Positions 25,591 through 34,827 of a DNA stretch of 64,000 nt are shown in pieces. A program made the position numbers and the translations under genes. The DNA is from Mycolicibacterium chlorophenolicum (lineage in GTDB: Bacteria > Actinomycetota > Actinomycetes > Mycobacteriales > Mycobacteriaceae): positions 570,569 to 634,568 of the forward strand of contig NZ_JYNL01000020.1 of the NCBI RefSeq assembly GCF_001044235.1. Direction: 5' to 3'. The notes under the pieces were generated by a model that searched no databases, was not told the DNA's origin, and saw only the letters and a program-made list of their open reading frames with translations. The stretch's first letter is position 1, and every line of letters starts with the position of its first letter.

Positions 25591-26345
25591 CGGCTCAGCT
25601 GTCCTTCACGTAGTTCATAGATGTCAGAGTCTTCAGAGACTTCCGAGTCTTCAGTGCCCATGGGGCCCAGTGCCCTCATCTTCGCGTACTCGTCGTCGCC
25701 ATGCTCCCCGGGTTCCCGGAAAACCAGCCGCCGCACATTGATGAACGAATACCGGTGCTGACGCGACGGTCCGAGGCGGGCCAGGGCGGCGCTGTGCGCG
25801 CGGGTGCTGTAGCCCTTGTGCTCGGCGAACCCGTATCCGGGGTGCTCGTTGTCCATCGCCACCATCAGCCGGTCGCGACTCACCTTCGCCAGCACACTGG
25901 CTGCGGCGATGCACGCGGCCGCGGCGTCACCGCCGATCACCGGCAGCGACGGTGTCGGCAGCCCGGGCACCCGGAAACCGTCGGACAGCACGTAGCCGGG
26001 GCGGATCGGCAGCCCGGCGACGGCCCGCCGCATGCCCTCGATGTTGGCCACGTGCACCCCGCGACGATCCACCTCCGCCGACGGGATGAACACCACGTGG
26101 TATGCCAGCGCGTAGCGTTTGATCAGCGGAAACAGTCGTTCCCGTTCCGCCTCCCCCAACTTCTTCGAGTCGTCGAGCGCGGCGAGGCTCTCCATCCGGT
26201 TCGGACCCAGCACGCACGCCGCGACCACCAGAGGCCCGGCACATGCTCCGCGGCCCACCTCGTCGACACCGGCGACCGGGCCCAGCCCAGCGCGATAGAG
26301 AGCGGATTCCAGCGTGCGCAGACCTGACGATCTGCGGATCACCAT
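25587..26345 (-). CDS. rnhB: Ribonuclease HII
   Basis: 252 residues from ATG 26345; an upstream GTG about 25 bases away is possible. RNase HII removes ribonucleotides from DNA. The metal site is visible: [18 protein letters not shown] near residue 27 (Asp-Glu), [13 protein letters not shown] near 58, VLSDGF near 121, and [15 protein letters not shown] near 167. A C-terminal acidic tail ([14 protein letters not shown]) extends past the core. Position matches Rv2902c. Confidence 0.95.
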   Translation of the reverse strand: MVIRRSSGLRTLESALYRAGLGPVAGVDEVGRGACAGPLVVAACVLGPNRMESLAALDDSKKLGEAERERLFPLIKRYALAYHVVFIPSAEVDRRGVHVANIEGMRRAVAGLPIRPGYVLSDGFRVPGLPTPSLPVIGGDAAAACIAAASVLAKVSRDRLMVAMDNEHPGYGFAEHKGYSTRAHSAALARLGPSRQHRYSFINVRRLVFREPGEHGDDEYAKMRALGPMGTEDSEVSEDSDIYELREGQLSR

Positions 26346-26383
26346 CCTGGGAGGCCACGCCGGCACCTGTGTGGGCTCTTCCG

Positions 26384-27223
26384 TTAGCTCTGCGGGTCCA
26401 CCGAGCTCACGCCGCCCCACCGCGACGGCGGCCAGGCGATGAAGCGGGCCTTGCCGATGACGTTGTCCACCGGGATGGTGCCGGCGACCGCGTCGCCGGT
26501 GCAGATCAGGCCCCGTTGCACGTCGGCGGGCAGGTTCGAGCAGTGCGCCCGCGAATCGGCCGAGTGGGTGCGGTTGTCGCCCATCACCCACAGCCGGCCT
26601 TCGGGCACGGTGACCGGGCCGAACTCGTTGCCGAGGCACGGGTAGACCGCCGGGTCCGCGTTCATCGTGTTCGGATCGAGGTAGGGCTCTTTCAGGGGCT
26701 TGCCGTCGACGGTCAATCCGGTCGGCACGCGGCATTCGACGGTCTGTCCGCCGACCGCGATGACGCGTTTGACCAGGTCGTTCTCGTCGGGAGGAACGAA
26801 GCCGACGAACGAGAGCGCGTTCTGCACCGCCCGGACCGCGGGATTGTCGGAACGGATCGACTTGTAGCCGATGCTCCAGTTCGGCGGACCCTTGAACACG
26901 ATCACGTCGCCGGGCTCGGGCTGGGAGAACCGGTAGGTGAGCTTGTCGACCATGATCCGGTCGCCCACGCATCCGTTGCACCCGTGCAGGGTCGGTTCCA
27001 TCGACTCGGACGGGATCAGGTACGGCCGCGCGATGAACGTCAGCATCACGTAGTAGAGGACCACCGCGACGGTGACCAGGATCGCGGCCTCGCGCAATGC
27101 GCCGCGCTTCTTCTTCTCCGGCTGGTCCTCGTCGGCGGGCGACGGGTCGGCGGGCTGCGGCGATTCGAGCGTCTGCTCCGCCGACGGATCGTCGGTGTCG
27201 GGGGTGTCCCTCGGTCCGGTCAC
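26384..27223 (-). CDS. lepB: Signal peptidase I
   Basis: 279 residues from GTG 27223. One N-terminal transmembrane helix ([19 protein letters not shown]), then the catalytic Ser in [12 protein letters not shown] and the catalytic Lys in [11 protein letters not shown]. Also [12 protein letters not shown] and [13 protein letters not shown]. Cleaves Sec and Tat signal peptides on the outer face of the membrane, including the exported proteins elsewhere in this window. A 40-residue acidic, Pro-rich cytoplasmic N-terminus precedes the membrane helix. Order lepB-rplS matches Rv2903c-Rv2904c. Confidence 0.95.
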   Translation of the reverse strand: MTGPRDTPDTDDPSAEQTLESPQPADPSPADEDQPEKKKRGALREAAILVTVAVVLYYVMLTFIARPYLIPSESMEPTLHGCNGCVGDRIMVDKLTYRFSQPEPGDVIVFKGPPNWSIGYKSIRSDNPAVRAVQNALSFVGFVPPDENDLVKRVIAVGGQTVECRVPTGLTVDGKPLKEPYLDPNTMNADPAVYPCLGNEFGPVTVPEGRLWVMGDNRTHSADSRAHCSNLPADVQRGLICTGDAVAGTIPVDNVIGKARFIAWPPSRWGGVSSVDPQS

Positions 27224-27272
27224 GGGATCAGCGTAGTCAGCGCCGCGCCGAACCCGGTCCGCAGAAGCGGGG

Positions 27273-27614
27273 TCAGCGCTTCTCCTTGATCTTCGCCTTC
27301 TTGCCGCGCAGCTCGCGCAGGTAGTACAGCTTCGCGCGGCGCACATCGCCGCGGGTGACGACGTCGATGTGGTCGATGTTGGGCGAGTGCACCGGGAACG
27401 TGCGCTCGACGCCGACGCCGTAGCTCTCCTTGCGGACGGTGAACGTCTCGCGGATGCCGCCGCCCTGGCGGCGGATCACGACGCCCTTGAAGACCTGGAT
27501 GCGCTCCTTGGAGCCCTCGATGACCTTCACGTGGACGTTGACGGTGTCACCGGGACCGAAGTCCGGGACGTCGTCACGCAACGACGTCTGGTCGACGAAA
27601 TCCAGGGTGTTCAT
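27273..27614 (-). CDS. rplS: 50S ribosomal protein bL19
   Basis: 113 residues, normal length. Signature [64 protein letters not shown] and [18 protein letters not shown]. First gene of a likely rplS-lepB transcription unit with a promoter-like element about 135 bases upstream that is shared with rpsP. Confidence 0.97.
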   Translation of the reverse strand: MNTLDFVDQTSLRDDVPDFGPGDTVNVHVKVIEGSKERIQVFKGVVIRRQGGGIRETFTVRKESYGVGVERTFPVHSPNIDHIDVVTRGDVRRAKLYYLRELRGKKAKIKEKR

Positions 27615-27941
27615 CGCTCACACTTCCTCGGTGTCGGCGGCTGCTGGCGGCGTCGGGGGTGACGCGCGCAGAGCCGATGGTGTTTCGGGCGTCTGGGGCG
27701 GGTCGTGCAGCGGAGCGGCAGTTCCCTGCCGTGCACAGACAACTGCCCAATTGTGCCAGACGGGACCCGGATCTCTGAAATCGGCGTCGGGGCCGGTGGC
27801 AATCCCCTGACGCCGCCCTGACGCCGCCCTCCCAACCGGCGCACACCGGGTACACAGCCGTTACCCTGGTCGCACGGACGCGCCAGGGCAGCGCCCGTTT
27901 CTTGCACCAGGGCAGGCTCACACACTCGGGAGGGACGAGCG
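27615..27941. other. Intergenic region with divergent promoters
   Basis: 327 bases between the divergent rplS and lipoprotein genes. It holds the rplS promoter element (27750-27782) and a 7-bp inverted repeat (GGCAGTT near 27718 with AACTGCC at 27741-27747) on the leader side. No gene recognised. Confidence 0.55.
27750..27782 (-). promoter_or_regulatory. Promoter element shared with rpsP
   Basis: Minus strand: GATTTC (27777-27782), 16 bases, then TCTGGCACAAT (27750-27760). The same two blocks with the same 16-base gap occur upstream of rpsP (31920-31952). CACAAT is a plausible -10. Distance to rplS start is about 136 bases. Confidence 0.55.
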
Positions 27942-28883
27942 ATGCGATCGCGGCCGTGGCGGCTGGTCAGGACCACCGCTGCCCTCAGCCTTGCCACCGT
28001 GGCCCTGGGCGGCTGCGAGGCCCAGGTGTACGGCGCGCCGCCGAACCCGGACGGGCCGCAGCTCACCGTGGTCGCCCCGCTGGGCACCGCGGCGCCCCTG
28101 CCCGACCAGCCGCCCGACCAGCCGTCGGCCTCCTTCCTCGGCCTGGCCGACCGCGAACGCCAGGCCACCGCGGCGGCCGCCGACGAAGGGGCCGACATCA
28201 CCGCGGCGGTGCTCGACCGCAACACCGGCGAACTCGTCACCAACGGTGACGTCCGCACCATCGCGATCGCGTCGGTGGTGAAGCTGTTCATCGCCGACGA
28301 CCTGCTGCTGCAGGTCGCGAAGGGCCAGACGACGCTGTCGCCGGACGACCGCAAAATGCTCGACGTCATGCTGCGGTCCTCCGATGACAGTGCGGCCGAG
28401 GTCTTCTGGAACCGCAGCGGTGGCAGCGCGATCATCAACCGGGTGGTGGGCCGCTACGGCCTGACCGCGACCCGGCCGCCGAGCAACGGACGCTGGTTCA
28501 ACACGATCAGCACCGTCACCGATCTGGTGCGGTACTACGACAAGCTGCTGGCGGGCACCGGCGGGCTGCCCGGCGAGCAGGCGAGCATCATCCTGTCGAA
28601 TCTGGCGGCCTCCACGCCCACCGCACCCGACGGCATGGTGCCCGGCGGGGTGTACCCGCAGCGGTTCGGCATCCCCGAGGGCCTTCCCGGCGATCCGGTC
28701 GCGGTCAAGCAGGGCTGGATGTGCTGCGTCGGCTCCGACTGGATGCACTTGTCCACCGGCGTCGTCGGCCCCGATCGCCGCTATGTGATGGCGATTGCGT
28801 CGATGCAGCCCACCGACGCCGCCACCGCCCGCAAGACGATCACCGACGCTGTGCGCGCGATGTTCCCGGACGGGCGGATCTGA
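27942..28883 (+). CDS. lppW: LppW-like lipoprotein, serine beta-lactamase/DD-peptidase fold
   Basis: 313 residues. Signal peptide with lipobox ALGGC, lipidated Cys C25. After a Pro-rich linker the penicillin-interacting fold begins: SxxK as SVVK (111-114), a SDD motif in [10 protein letters not shown], and VKQGW in place of the usual KTG. The equivalent M. tuberculosis gene is lppW (Rv2905), between rplS and trmD. Whether it is an active hydrolase is uncertain because the third motif is altered. A close paralogue follows immediately. Confidence 0.88.
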   Translation: MRSRPWRLVRTTAALSLATVALGGCEAQVYGAPPNPDGPQLTVVAPLGTAAPLPDQPPDQPSASFLGLADRERQATAAAADEGADITAAVLDRNTGELVTNGDVRTIAIASVVKLFIADDLLLQVAKGQTTLSPDDRKMLDVMLRSSDDSAAEVFWNRSGGSAIINRVVGRYGLTATRPPSNGRWFNTISTVTDLVRYYDKLLAGTGGLPGEQASIILSNLAASTPTAPDGMVPGGVYPQRFGIPEGLPGDPVAVKQGWMCCVGSDWMHLSTGVVGPDRRYVMAIASMQPTDAATARKTITDAVRAMFPDGRI

Positions 28884-29803
28884 TGGCAGTGCGCCCGACG
28901 GCCCGGCTGGCTGCCGCTCTGTGCGCGGCGCTGCTGATGGCGGGCTGCGACGCGCCGCCCTCCGAGCCGGCGCCGCCTCCCCCTCCCGTTCCGCAGTCGT
29001 CGGCCGTCGCCCCGCAGAGCAATGCGGTGCCACTGCCCGCCGCCCCGCCCGGTCCGCCCGGCCCGGGGTTCGCGGGCCTCGACGCCCGGGTGCGGCAGGC
29101 GACCGCGGACGCGGCGGACTCCGGGGCCGACATCAAGGCCGTGGTGATGGACCGCACCACCGGTCTGACCGTGTCCAACGGCGACAACCGGCCTTTCCCG
29201 ATCGCCTCGGTGGTGAAGCTGTTCATCGCCGACGACCTGCTGCTGCAGGTGGCCCAGGGCACGACCCAACTGTCTCCGGCCGACCGCAGATCGCTGGAGG
29301 TGATGCTGCGGTCCTCCGATGACAGTGCGGCGCAGAACTTCTGGGACCGCAGCGGCGGCAACGCGATCATCAGCCGCGTGAAGGCGCGCTACGGGCTGAC
29401 GGGCACGACGGCGCCCTACAACGGGCACTGGGACGTCACGCAGAGCACGGCAAGCGATCTGGTCCGCTACTACGACATGCTGCTCGACGGCAGCGGCGGA
29501 CTGCCGCCCGAGCAGGCCGACGTGATCATCAGCAATCTGGCGCAGTCCACGCCGACGGGCACCGACGGGTATCCGCAGCGGTTCGGCATTCCCGACGGAC
29601 TCTATGCCGAGCCGGTCGCGGTCAAGCAGGGCTGGTTCTGCTGCTGGAACGGCGGCAACCAGCTGCACGTGACCACGGGCGTGATCGGCGCCGATCACCG
29701 CTACGTGATGGCCGCCGGCTCGCTCGACCCCACCAGCGAAGCGGCCGCCCGTGAGGATCTGACCCAGTTCGTCAAGACGACGTTCCCCGGCGGGACGATC
29801 TAG
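28883..29803 (+). CDS. Second LppW-like lipoprotein (tandem paralogue)
   Basis: 306 residues; ATG 28883 overlaps the lppW stop by one base (TGATG). Lipobox LMAGC with Cys 22, Pro-rich linker, SVVK at 109-112, [10 protein letters not shown] and VKQGW, all matching its neighbour almost residue for residue over about 250 positions, so it arose by tandem duplication. The linkers and signal peptides differ. It ends in a CTAG whose complementary bases also form the trmD stop. Confidence 0.88.
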   Translation: MAVRPTARLAAALCAALLMAGCDAPPSEPAPPPPPVPQSSAVAPQSNAVPLPAAPPGPPGPGFAGLDARVRQATADAADSGADIKAVVMDRTTGLTVSNGDNRPFPIASVVKLFIADDLLLQVAQGTTQLSPADRRSLEVMLRSSDDSAAQNFWDRSGGNAIISRVKARYGLTGTTAPYNGHWDVTQSTASDLVRYYDMLLDGSGGLPPEQADVIISNLAQSTPTGTDGYPQRFGIPDGLYAEPVAVKQGWFCCWNGGNQLHVTTGVIGADHRYVMAAGSLDPTSEAAAREDLTQFVKTTFPGGTI

Positions 29804-30495
29804 GCGTCCGGGGGCAGCAGGTCGGGACGCCGCTCCCGGGTGCGCGCGAGACTCTGCTCGCGCCGCCAGGCCTCGATGCGGGCGTGGTCACCGGAGAGCA
29901 GAACCGGGGGCACGTCCAGGTCCCGCCACGTGGCGGGGCGGGTGTAGCTGGGCCCCTCCAGCAGTCCCCCGACCGACGCGGAGTGCGAATCGTCTTGGTG
30001 TGACGCGGGATTGCCGAGCACGTCGGGCAGCAGCCGCAGCACCGCCTCGATCATCACCACGGCTGCGGATTCGCCGCCGGGCAGCACATAGTCCCCGATC
30101 GAGACCTCCTCGACGCGCATCCGCCGCGCCGCGTCGTCGATAACGCGCTGGTCGATACCCTCGTACCGGCCGCAGGCGAAGACCAGATGCGCCTCGCCGG
30201 TCCAGCGCTGCGCGGCCGCCTGGGTGAAGAGCCGTCCCGCCGGCGTCGGTACCACGAGAAGGGTTTCCGGCGAACAGATCTCGTCGAGCGCCTCGCCCCA
30301 CACCGGCGCCTTCATCACCATGCCCGGGCCACCGCCGTACGGCGAGTCGTCGACGGAGCGGTGCACGTCGTGGGTCCACCGGCGCAGGTCGTGCACGGCG
30401 AGCTCCACGATGCCCGTCTCGATCGCCTTGCCGGGCAACGACTGTCGCAGCGGATCGAGGAACTGCGGGAAGATCGAGACGACGTCTATACGCAT
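29800..30495 (-). CDS. trmD: tRNA (guanine37-N1)-methyltransferase
   Basis: 231 residues. TrmD uses SAM to methylate G37 of tRNAs reading CNN/GGN codons and prevents frameshifting. SPOUT knot motifs are present: [37 protein letters not shown], and [27 protein letters not shown] in the C-terminal half. Start ATG 30495, 13 bases after rimM stop. It shares its stop bases with the convergent lipoprotein gene (CTAG, 29800-29803). Confidence 0.97.
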   Translation of the reverse strand: MRIDVVSIFPQFLDPLRQSLPGKAIETGIVELAVHDLRRWTHDVHRSVDDSPYGGGPGMVMKAPVWGEALDEICSPETLLVVPTPAGRLFTQAAAQRWTGEAHLVFACGRYEGIDQRVIDDAARRMRVEEVSIGDYVLPGGESAAVVMIEAVLRLLPDVLGNPASHQDDSHSASVGGLLEGPSYTRPATWRDLDVPPVLLSGDHARIEAWRREQSLARTRERRPDLLPPDA

Positions 30496-30508
30496 GGCGG
30501 TGCGCCGC

Positions 30509-31033
30509 TCAGCCGTCCAGGTCCAGCAGACCCTCGGGCGGATCGATCACGATGGCGCCGTCGGCCAGCGACACCGAGACCACGATGGCGGACACGAACG
30601 GCACCAACACCTCCGCGCCGTCAGCACGCTTGATGGCCAGCAGTTCGCCTGCCGCGGTGTGCAGCACCTCGGCGACGGTCCCGATTCCCGCGCCGTCGAC
30701 CGTGGAGACCTGCAGCCCCTCGAGCTGATGGTCGTAGTACTCGTCGGGATCCTCGATCGGCGGAAGCTCGGCGGCGTCGATGAGAAACAACGTGCCGCGC
30801 AGTCCGTCGGCGGTGTCGCGGTCGGCGACTCCCTGCAACCGCATCAGCAGCCTGCCGCCGTGGGCGCGCACCGACTCGACGACGAACTCACGTTCGGTTC
30901 CACCGCGCGACGGCCGGCCGCGCAACACCACACCGGGGGCGAACCGGCCCTCGGGGTCGTCGGTGCGTACGTCGACGGCGACCTCGCCGGTGACGCCGTG
31001 CGCCTTGACGACGCGACCGACCACCAGGTCCAT
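30509..31033 (-). CDS. rimM: 16S rRNA processing factor RimM
   Basis: 174 residues. N-terminal RimM domain [29 protein letters not shown] and a C-terminal PRC-barrel ([35 protein letters not shown]...VPFVSAIV). Helps mature the 30S head. Its ATG (31033) abuts the khpA stop, part of the rpsP-khpA-rimM-trmD operon. Confidence 0.96.
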   Translation of the reverse strand: MDLVVGRVVKAHGVTGEVAVDVRTDDPEGRFAPGVVLRGRPSRGGTEREFVVESVRAHGGRLLMRLQGVADRDTADGLRGTLFLIDAAELPPIEDPDEYYDHQLEGLQVSTVDGAGIGTVAEVLHTAAGELLAIKRADGAEVLVPFVSAIVVSVSLADGAIVIDPPEGLLDLDG

Positions 31034-31276
31034 CTACTGGTCGGTGTCCACCACGTCGACGCGGATACCGCGGCCGCCGATCCCCGCCACCAGGGTGCGC
31101 AGCGCGGTCGCGGTGCGGCCGCCCCGACCGATCACCTTGCCCAGGTCATCGGGATGGACGTGCACCTCGACCGTGCGGCCGCGGCGGTTGGTCACCATGT
31201 CGACGCGGACATCATCGGGATTGTCGACGATGCCGCGGACCAGATGCTCGACAGCGTCGACGACGACTGTGCTCAC
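31034..31276 (-). CDS. khpA: KH-domain RNA-binding protein KhpA
   Basis: 80 residues, a single KH domain with the GKVIGRGGRT (GxxG) loop. KhpA binds RNA with KhpB and influences cell shape and translation in Gram-positives; in mycobacteria it sits between rpsP and rimM (Rv2908c). Starts with MSTVVVDAVEHLVRGIVDNPDDVRVD. Confidence 0.95.
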   Translation of the reverse strand: MSTVVVDAVEHLVRGIVDNPDDVRVDMVTNRRGRTVEVHVHPDDLGKVIGRGGRTATALRTLVAGIGGRGIRVDVVDTDQ

Positions 31277-31281
31277 GGACG

Positions 31282-31797
31282 TCAGCTCTCAGTGGCGCCG
31301 GCGACGGTCGCGTCGGCACCTTCGGCAGCCGGCTCCGACGCGTCCTTGGCGCCCGACGGATCAGCCGTCGCCTCGACGTCGGTGGCCTCCTCGGCCTTCT
31401 TCGCTGCCGGGGCCTTCTTCTTCTTGGGCTGCGTGGCCTCGCCGGACGGACCGCCGTCGGCCTCGGCCAGCGCCGCGTTGAACAGGTCCAGCTTGGACGG
31501 CTTGGGCTCCTTGACCTTCAGCGTGCCCTCGGCACCCGGCAGGCCCTTGAACTTCTGCCAGTCACCGGTGATCTTGAGCAGCTGCAGCACGGGCTCGGTC
31601 GGCTGGGCGCCCACACCCAGCCAGTACTGGGCGCGCTCGGAGTCGATCTCGATGAGGCTCGGCTCTTCCTTCGGGTGGTACCGGCCGATGACCTCGATGG
31701 AGCGACCGTCGCGGCGGGTGCGCGAGTCGGCGACAGCGATGCGGTACTGGGGATTGCGGATCTTGCCCAGACGGGTCAGCTTGATCTTGACAGCCAT
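31282..31797 (-). CDS. rpsP: 30S ribosomal protein bS16 with extended tail
   Basis: 171 residues; the bS16 core is the first 85 ([42 protein letters not shown]...). The rest is an Ala/Glu/Lys-rich tail with [25 protein letters not shown], longer than in most bacteria but usual in mycobacteria. First gene of rpsP-khpA-rimM-trmD. Promoter element at 31920-31952. Confidence 0.96.
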   Translation of the reverse strand: MAVKIKLTRLGKIRNPQYRIAVADSRTRRDGRSIEVIGRYHPKEEPSLIEIDSERAQYWLGVGAQPTEPVLQLLKITGDWQKFKGLPGAEGTLKVKEPKPSKLDLFNAALAEADGGPSGEATQPKKKKAPAAKKAEEATDVEATADPSGAKDASEPAAEGADATVAGATES

Positions 31798-31919
31798 GAA
31801 CTACTACTCCTGTTGCGTTGCCACGCTGCAATTCGGCGATGCGGGCGGATTGCCCGATCCGGTTTTGCCTTACGTGTGTGACCGCCGCGGGGCCGGAGTC
31901 CCAGGGCAGACAGCCGCCC

Positions 31920-31952
31920 ATTGTGCCAGAGCCCTGGCCGCGGACAGAAATC
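31920..31952 (-). promoter_or_regulatory. rpsP promoter element, same as rplS
   Basis: Minus strand GATTTC (31947-31952), 16 bases, TCTGGCACAAT (31920-31930), then GGGC and TGTCTG, closely matching the rplS upstream region. It lies about 123 bases before the rpsP ATG, giving a leader of roughly 115 bases. Confidence 0.55.
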
Positions 31953-31969
31953 CGTGCGACGTTCTCACC

Positions 31970-32461
31970 ATGGACGACGTGACGGCGCTGCTCGAGATCG
32001 AGTCACTCAAACAGCTCAAGGCCCGGTACTGCCGCCACCTCGACACCAAGGACTGGCCGGCCTGGCGGTCGCTGTTCGCCGACGACTTCCACAGCGACAC
32101 CTCGCAGGCGGGCGGCAAGGTGATCGTCGGCGCCGACGACTTCGTCGCCTTCACCCGCGCCAGCCTGGGCGATCGCGCCACCGTGCACCAGGTGCACGCC
32201 CCCGAACTGGAGCTGACCTCGGCCACCACGGCGCGCGGCATCTGGGCGCTGGAGGACGTCGTGCGGCTGGCGCCGGGGATCAACCTGCGCGGGTACGGGC
32301 ACTACCGCGAGACCTACGAGAAGGTCGACGGCCGCTGGGTGATCACCGCGTCCACGCTGACCCGGCTGCGCGAGGACGTCTTCAACCTCGCGGTCTCGGT
32401 GTACCTGTCCGACCGGGTCAAGAGGGTCGCCGCGGCGGTGGGCCGGCGGCTGGCGCGCTGA
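31970..32461 (+). CDS. SnoaL-like / NTF2-fold protein
   Basis: 163 residues from ATG 31970. N-terminal ALLEIESLKQLKARYCRHLDTKDWPAWRSLFADDF, the cone-shaped NTF2 fold start seen in SnoaL-like polyketide cyclases and ring-hydroxylating dioxygenase beta subunits; GHYRETYEKVDGRWVITASTLTRLR is the last strands. Catalytic residues cannot be assigned. Convergent with another NTF2-fold gene five bases away. Confidence 0.82.
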   Translation: MDDVTALLEIESLKQLKARYCRHLDTKDWPAWRSLFADDFHSDTSQAGGKVIVGADDFVAFTRASLGDRATVHQVHAPELELTSATTARGIWALEDVVRLAPGINLRGYGHYRETYEKVDGRWVITASTLTRLREDVFNLAVSVYLSDRVKRVAAAVGRRLAR

Positions 32462-32466
32462 CTTCG

Positions 32467-32886
32467 TCAGAGCAGCTTGTCGAAGCACTTCTCCTCGACC
32501 CGCTTGCTCATCCGCCACCCCTGTTCGGTGCGGACGAACTCGTCGACGTACCAGATGCCGACGAAATAGATCTGGGCCGCCTCGCCGCCCATCACCATCG
32601 GGTTGAAACAGATCGCGCGCGACGTCGCGGTGTCGCCGGAGATACGGATGTCGACGTTTCCGAGCATGTGGTAGTAGGCCGGGAAGTTGGGCAGCACGTC
32701 CTTCAGCCAGGCCTTGACCTCGGGGAACCGCCCTTCGATACCGCCGGTGACGCTGTAGTCGATGTAGGCGTCCGGGGTGAACACCGCGTCGAGGTCGTCG
32801 AAGCGCTTCTGGTCGATCGCGGTGGAGTAGTCGATCAGCAGCTGCTGGATCTCCAGCCGGTCGGAGATCTGCTCGAGGCTCAACAT
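32467..32886 (-). CDS. SnoaL-like / NTF2-fold protein (Rv2910c-like)
   Basis: 139 residues from ATG 32886; a GTG at 32901 in the same frame is the alternative. It begins MLSLEQISDRLEIQQLLIDYSTAIDQKRFDDLDAVFTPDAYIDY and ends with YVDEFVRTEQGWRMSKRVEEKCFD. NTF2-like, related to the convergent neighbour only by fold. Position corresponds to Rv2910c. Function not known. Confidence 0.83.
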   Translation of the reverse strand: MLSLEQISDRLEIQQLLIDYSTAIDQKRFDDLDAVFTPDAYIDYSVTGGIEGRFPEVKAWLKDVLPNFPAYYHMLGNVDIRISGDTATSRAICFNPMVMGGEAAQIYFVGIWYVDEFVRTEQGWRMSKRVEEKCFDKLL

Positions 32887-32931
32887 TCCTCGATTGAACA
32901 CGATCGCTGGCCGCCGTTAGGCTCAGCCGTC

Positions 32932-33816
32932 ATGACGAGGCTTCTCGCAGTGTGGGCGGCGACGCTGTGTCTGGTCGCGGGACCGGCCATGCCCCACGCC
33001 GCCGCGGTTCCCGTGTCCGGGATCAGCCAGCCCGCCGGCAGCGTTCCGATTCCCGAGGGTCCGGCCGAGGCGTGGATCCTGGCCGACATGGACACCGGCG
33101 CGGTGCTGGCGGGCCGCAACGAGAACGCGCGGTTCGCCCCGGCGAGCACCATCAAGGTGCTGCTGGCGCTGACCGTTCTCGACGAACTCCCCCTCGACGC
33201 CACGGTCGTGGCCAACGAGGCCGACACCCGGGTGGAGTGCAACTGCGCCGGCGTCACCCCGGGCATGACCTACACCGCCCGCCAGCTGCTCGAGGCGCTG
33301 CTGCTGGTGTCGGGCAACGACGCCGCCAACACGCTGGCCACGATGCTGGGCGGCCGGGAGGCCGCCGCCGCCAAGATGAACGCGAAGGCCGCCTCCGTGG
33401 GCGCGCTCGGCACGACCGCGGGATCGCCCTCGGGCATCGACGGGCCCGGCATCGACATCTGGTCCACCCCGCACGATCTGGCGGTGATCTTCCGGGCCGC
33501 GATGGCCAATCCGGTGTTCGCCCAGATCACCGCGCAACCCACGGCGGTGTTCCCGACCCGGGCCGGTGACGTCGTGCTGGTGAATCAGGACGAACTGCTG
33601 CACCGCTACCCCGGCACGTTCGGCGGCAAGACCGGATACACCGATCTCGCGCAGAAGACGTTCGTCGGCGGCGCCGAGCGCGGCGGCCGGCACCTGGTGG
33701 TGGCGCTGATGCACGGTCTGGTCCGAGAGGGCGGTCCGACGTACTGGGATCAGGCCGCCGCCCTGCTGGACTGGGGCTTCGCGCTGGGCCCCAACACCGG
33801 CGTCAGCGCGCTCTGA
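32932..33816 (+). CDS. dacB2: D-alanyl-D-alanine carboxypeptidase (DacB2-like)
   Basis: 294 residues with a signal peptide (first ~25). Penicillin-binding motifs: STIK (72-75) with the nucleophile Ser, SGN (127-129), KTG (233-235). Trims the terminal D-Ala from peptidoglycan pentapeptides outside the membrane. There is no C-terminal membrane helix. Corresponds to Rv2911. A paralogue follows in tandem. Confidence 0.93.
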   Translation: MTRLLAVWAATLCLVAGPAMPHAAAVPVSGISQPAGSVPIPEGPAEAWILADMDTGAVLAGRNENARFAPASTIKVLLALTVLDELPLDATVVANEADTRVECNCAGVTPGMTYTARQLLEALLLVSGNDAANTLATMLGGREAAAAKMNAKAASVGALGTTAGSPSGIDGPGIDIWSTPHDLAVIFRAAMANPVFAQITAQPTAVFPTRAGDVVLVNQDELLHRYPGTFGGKTGYTDLAQKTFVGGAERGGRHLVVALMHGLVREGGPTYWDQAAALLDWGFALGPNTGVSAL

Positions 33817-33870
33817 GCGATTTCGGCGTGCTCGTCGGCGCTCATCGACGGAAACCACGCCGAAATCGCT
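33816..33870. repeat. 15-bp perfect inverted repeat between two carboxypeptidase genes
   Basis: AGCGATTTCGGCGTG (33816-33830) pairs exactly with CACGCCGAAATCGCT (33856-33870) around a 25-base loop, starting at the last base of the dacB2 stop. It could act as a terminator despite the long loop and absent T-tract, or be a dispersed palindrome. Confidence 0.65.
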
Positions 33871-33929
33871 ACCGGATGGAGACCTGATCGCGCGCGGGGC
33901 GAGTCCTCGCCCGACTAGCGTCGCGACCC

Positions 33930-34754
33930 GTGCGACGAGGATTCGCGGGGCTGACGCTCGCCCTGTGCGTGACGCTGGTCGCGCCCGTTCCGCTCTCCGC
34001 CGCGCAACCTGACGTCGAACCCGCTGCGGCACAAGCGCTTCCGCAAGGACCCGCGCAGGCCTGGCTGGTCGCCGACTTGGACACCGGCCGGGTGCTGGCC
34101 AGCCGCGACCCGTACGGCCGCTACGCCCCGGCCAGCACGATCAAGGTGCTGCTGGCGATGGTGGTGCTCGACCACCTCCGGCCGGACAACTTCGCCAGGG
34201 CCAACACCTCGCACACCGAGGTCGAATGTTCCTGTGTCGGTTTGCAGCCGGGGCAGGCCTACACCACCCAGCAGCTGCTCTCGGCGCTGCTGATGGTGTC
34301 GGGCAACGATGCCGCGAACATGCTCGCCGACATGCTCGGCGGCTCGGCGGTCGCGGTCGCCGCGATGAATCGCAAAGCGGCCCTCGTCGGCGCGCGGGCG
34401 ACGAAGGCGTCGTCACCGTCCGGGCTGGACGGCCCCGGCTGGGAGTCGATCACCTCGCCGCACGACCTCGCGGTGATCCTGCGTGCGGCGCTGCAGTATC
34501 CGCTGATCGCCGCGATCATGCGTGCGCCGACGGCGCCGTTCCCGGGTAAGACCCTGCACAACCAGAACGAGCTGCTGACCCGCTATCCCGGGGATCTGGC
34601 CGGCAAGACCGGATACACCAATCTGGCGCGCAAGACCTATATCGGGGCCGCCCAGCGCGGCAGCCGACGGCTGGTGGTCGTGCAGATGTACGGCAGCGGC
34701 GACCTGTACGGCCAGGCCATCGACCTGTTCGACTGGGGCTTCCGCCAGCCCTGA
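33930..34754 (+). CDS. Second D-alanyl-D-alanine carboxypeptidase (tandem paralogue)
   Basis: 274 residues from GTG 33930, signal peptide MRRGFAGLTLALCVTLVAPVPLSAA (cut about 25). Motifs STIK (69-72), SGN (124-126), KTG (226-228) are intact, so it should be active. The layout and sequences such as YAPASTIKVLLAM, LMVSGNDAANMLADMLGG and GDLAGKTGYTN match the preceding gene, indicating duplication. Confidence 0.93.
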   Translation: MRRGFAGLTLALCVTLVAPVPLSAAQPDVEPAAAQALPQGPAQAWLVADLDTGRVLASRDPYGRYAPASTIKVLLAMVVLDHLRPDNFARANTSHTEVECSCVGLQPGQAYTTQQLLSALLMVSGNDAANMLADMLGGSAVAVAAMNRKAALVGARATKASSPSGLDGPGWESITSPHDLAVILRAALQYPLIAAIMRAPTAPFPGKTLHNQNELLTRYPGDLAGKTGYTNLARKTYIGAAQRGSRRLVVVQMYGSGDLYGQAIDLFDWGFRQP

Positions 34755-34827
34755 GACGCACGGTCGCCGAACGTGCACACACGGTCGCGGATCGGCCGCA
34801 GCCACGATCATGGCGGCACACTCGCGG

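Noticed and set aside
27750..27760. Sigma-54-like TGGCAC in the rplS and rpsP promoters
   Set aside because: Mycobacteria lack sigma-54 and the matching TTGC block at the right spacing is absent; it is better read as part of a vegetative-type promoter.
34757..34790. CACGGTCG direct repeat (34759-34766 and 34780-34787)
   Set aside because: Only eight bases twice in a GC-rich convergent gap; too short to claim an element without genome-wide counts.
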